Shown here in pieces: positions 29,402 through 29,424 of a stretch of 29,424 nucleotides of DNA. The notes below the pieces were generated by a model. The model did not search any database and was not told the origin of the DNA. It saw only the letters and a program-made list of their open reading frames with translations. The stretch comes from Muribaculum sp. (lineage in GTDB: Bacteria; Bacillota; Clostridia; Lachnospirales; Lachnospiraceae). The first letter of the stretch is position 1. Each line of letters opens with the position of its first letter. A program made the translations under genes and the position numbers. The stretch is from contig JAMPHH010000001.1 of NCBI GenBank assembly GCA_023663505.1, positions 4,677-34,100 of the forward strand, given 5' to 3'.

Positions 29402-29424
29402 TCGAAGCTCCGCGCTCGTCACAT

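Noticed and set aside
1..29424. CRISPR array, rRNA, or IS transposase
   Set aside because: No regularly spaced repeats, rRNA-like segments or complete transposase genes are seen; the only nuclease-related piece is the partial Rpn-like tail at the left edge.

Overview
The window looks like a chromosomal segment of a flagellated gut-type Lachnospiraceae (Clostridia, Bacillota). This rests on the gene content (single flagellin with FliS, YaaL/BofA pair, a Firmicutes-type Flp/Tad pilus locus with DUF5702-like and FHA proteins, two-subunit class I fumarate hydratase), strong AGGAGG-type ribosome binding sites, frequent TTG/GTG starts, and sigma-A promoters of TTGACA/TATAAT type. No species can be named from the sequence alone. 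The first ~19.5 kb is a densely packed core-like region. The last ~10 kb is visibly more AT-rich, less tightly packed and of mixed orientation, i.e. accessory.

Layout. (1) 1-239: 3' end of an Rpn/PD-(D/E)XK-type protein cut by the window edge. (2) 356-5034: a flagellar cluster with a 973-aa DUF6240-like protein with a possible FliK-like C-terminus, flagellin and the FliS chaperone. (3) 4984-5769: YaaL/DUF2508 (minus strand) and a BofA-like membrane protein. (4) 5921-15916: a full Flp/Tad type IVb pilus operon. In order it holds prepilin peptidase, TadZ-like protein with a broken P-loop, TadA/CpaF ATPase, TadB, TadC with an extra extracytoplasmic domain, Flp pilin, DUF5702-like protein, a TadE-like pseudopilin with two C-terminal Cys/His modules, a second prepilin peptidase, a second TadE-like pseudopilin and an FHA protein. 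(5) 16003-19457: rhomboid protease, flavodoxin-SCP2 fusion, HIT hydrolase and the two fumarate hydratase subunits. (6) 19506-19717: tRNA-Ser(GCU) with a consensus promoter and a strong terminator.

Accessory part. (7) 19716-20125: a small XRE repressor with two matching palindromic operators and a divergent promoter. (8) 20163-23126: a membrane Ser/Thr kinase divergent from an HTH-like protein, a VanZ-like membrane protein and an exported protein with an internally duplicated domain. (9) 23641-27459: ankyrin, HEAT, beta-propeller-like and DUF7919-like proteins, resembling an orphan immunity-gene island. A compact minus-strand small-RNA cassette (about 25484-25637) lies inside it. (10) 27600-29371: an AbiL/RloAB-like two-gene defence cassette whose second gene is broken by an internal deletion with a frame change. 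The cassette is bracketed by 17-nt near-perfect direct repeats.

How they work together: peptidases process Flp and the TadE-like pseudopilins. TadA drives assembly through the TadB/TadC platform, and TadZ and the FHA protein probably place or gate the machine. The flagellar and pilus clusters are adjacent surface-appendage modules. The most notable unexplained items are a shared leader hairpin (GCGATATGCGGGGG core) in front of the bofA-like and second tadE-like genes, the minus-strand small-RNA cassette, and the paired XRE operators with a promoter that faces no obvious gene.
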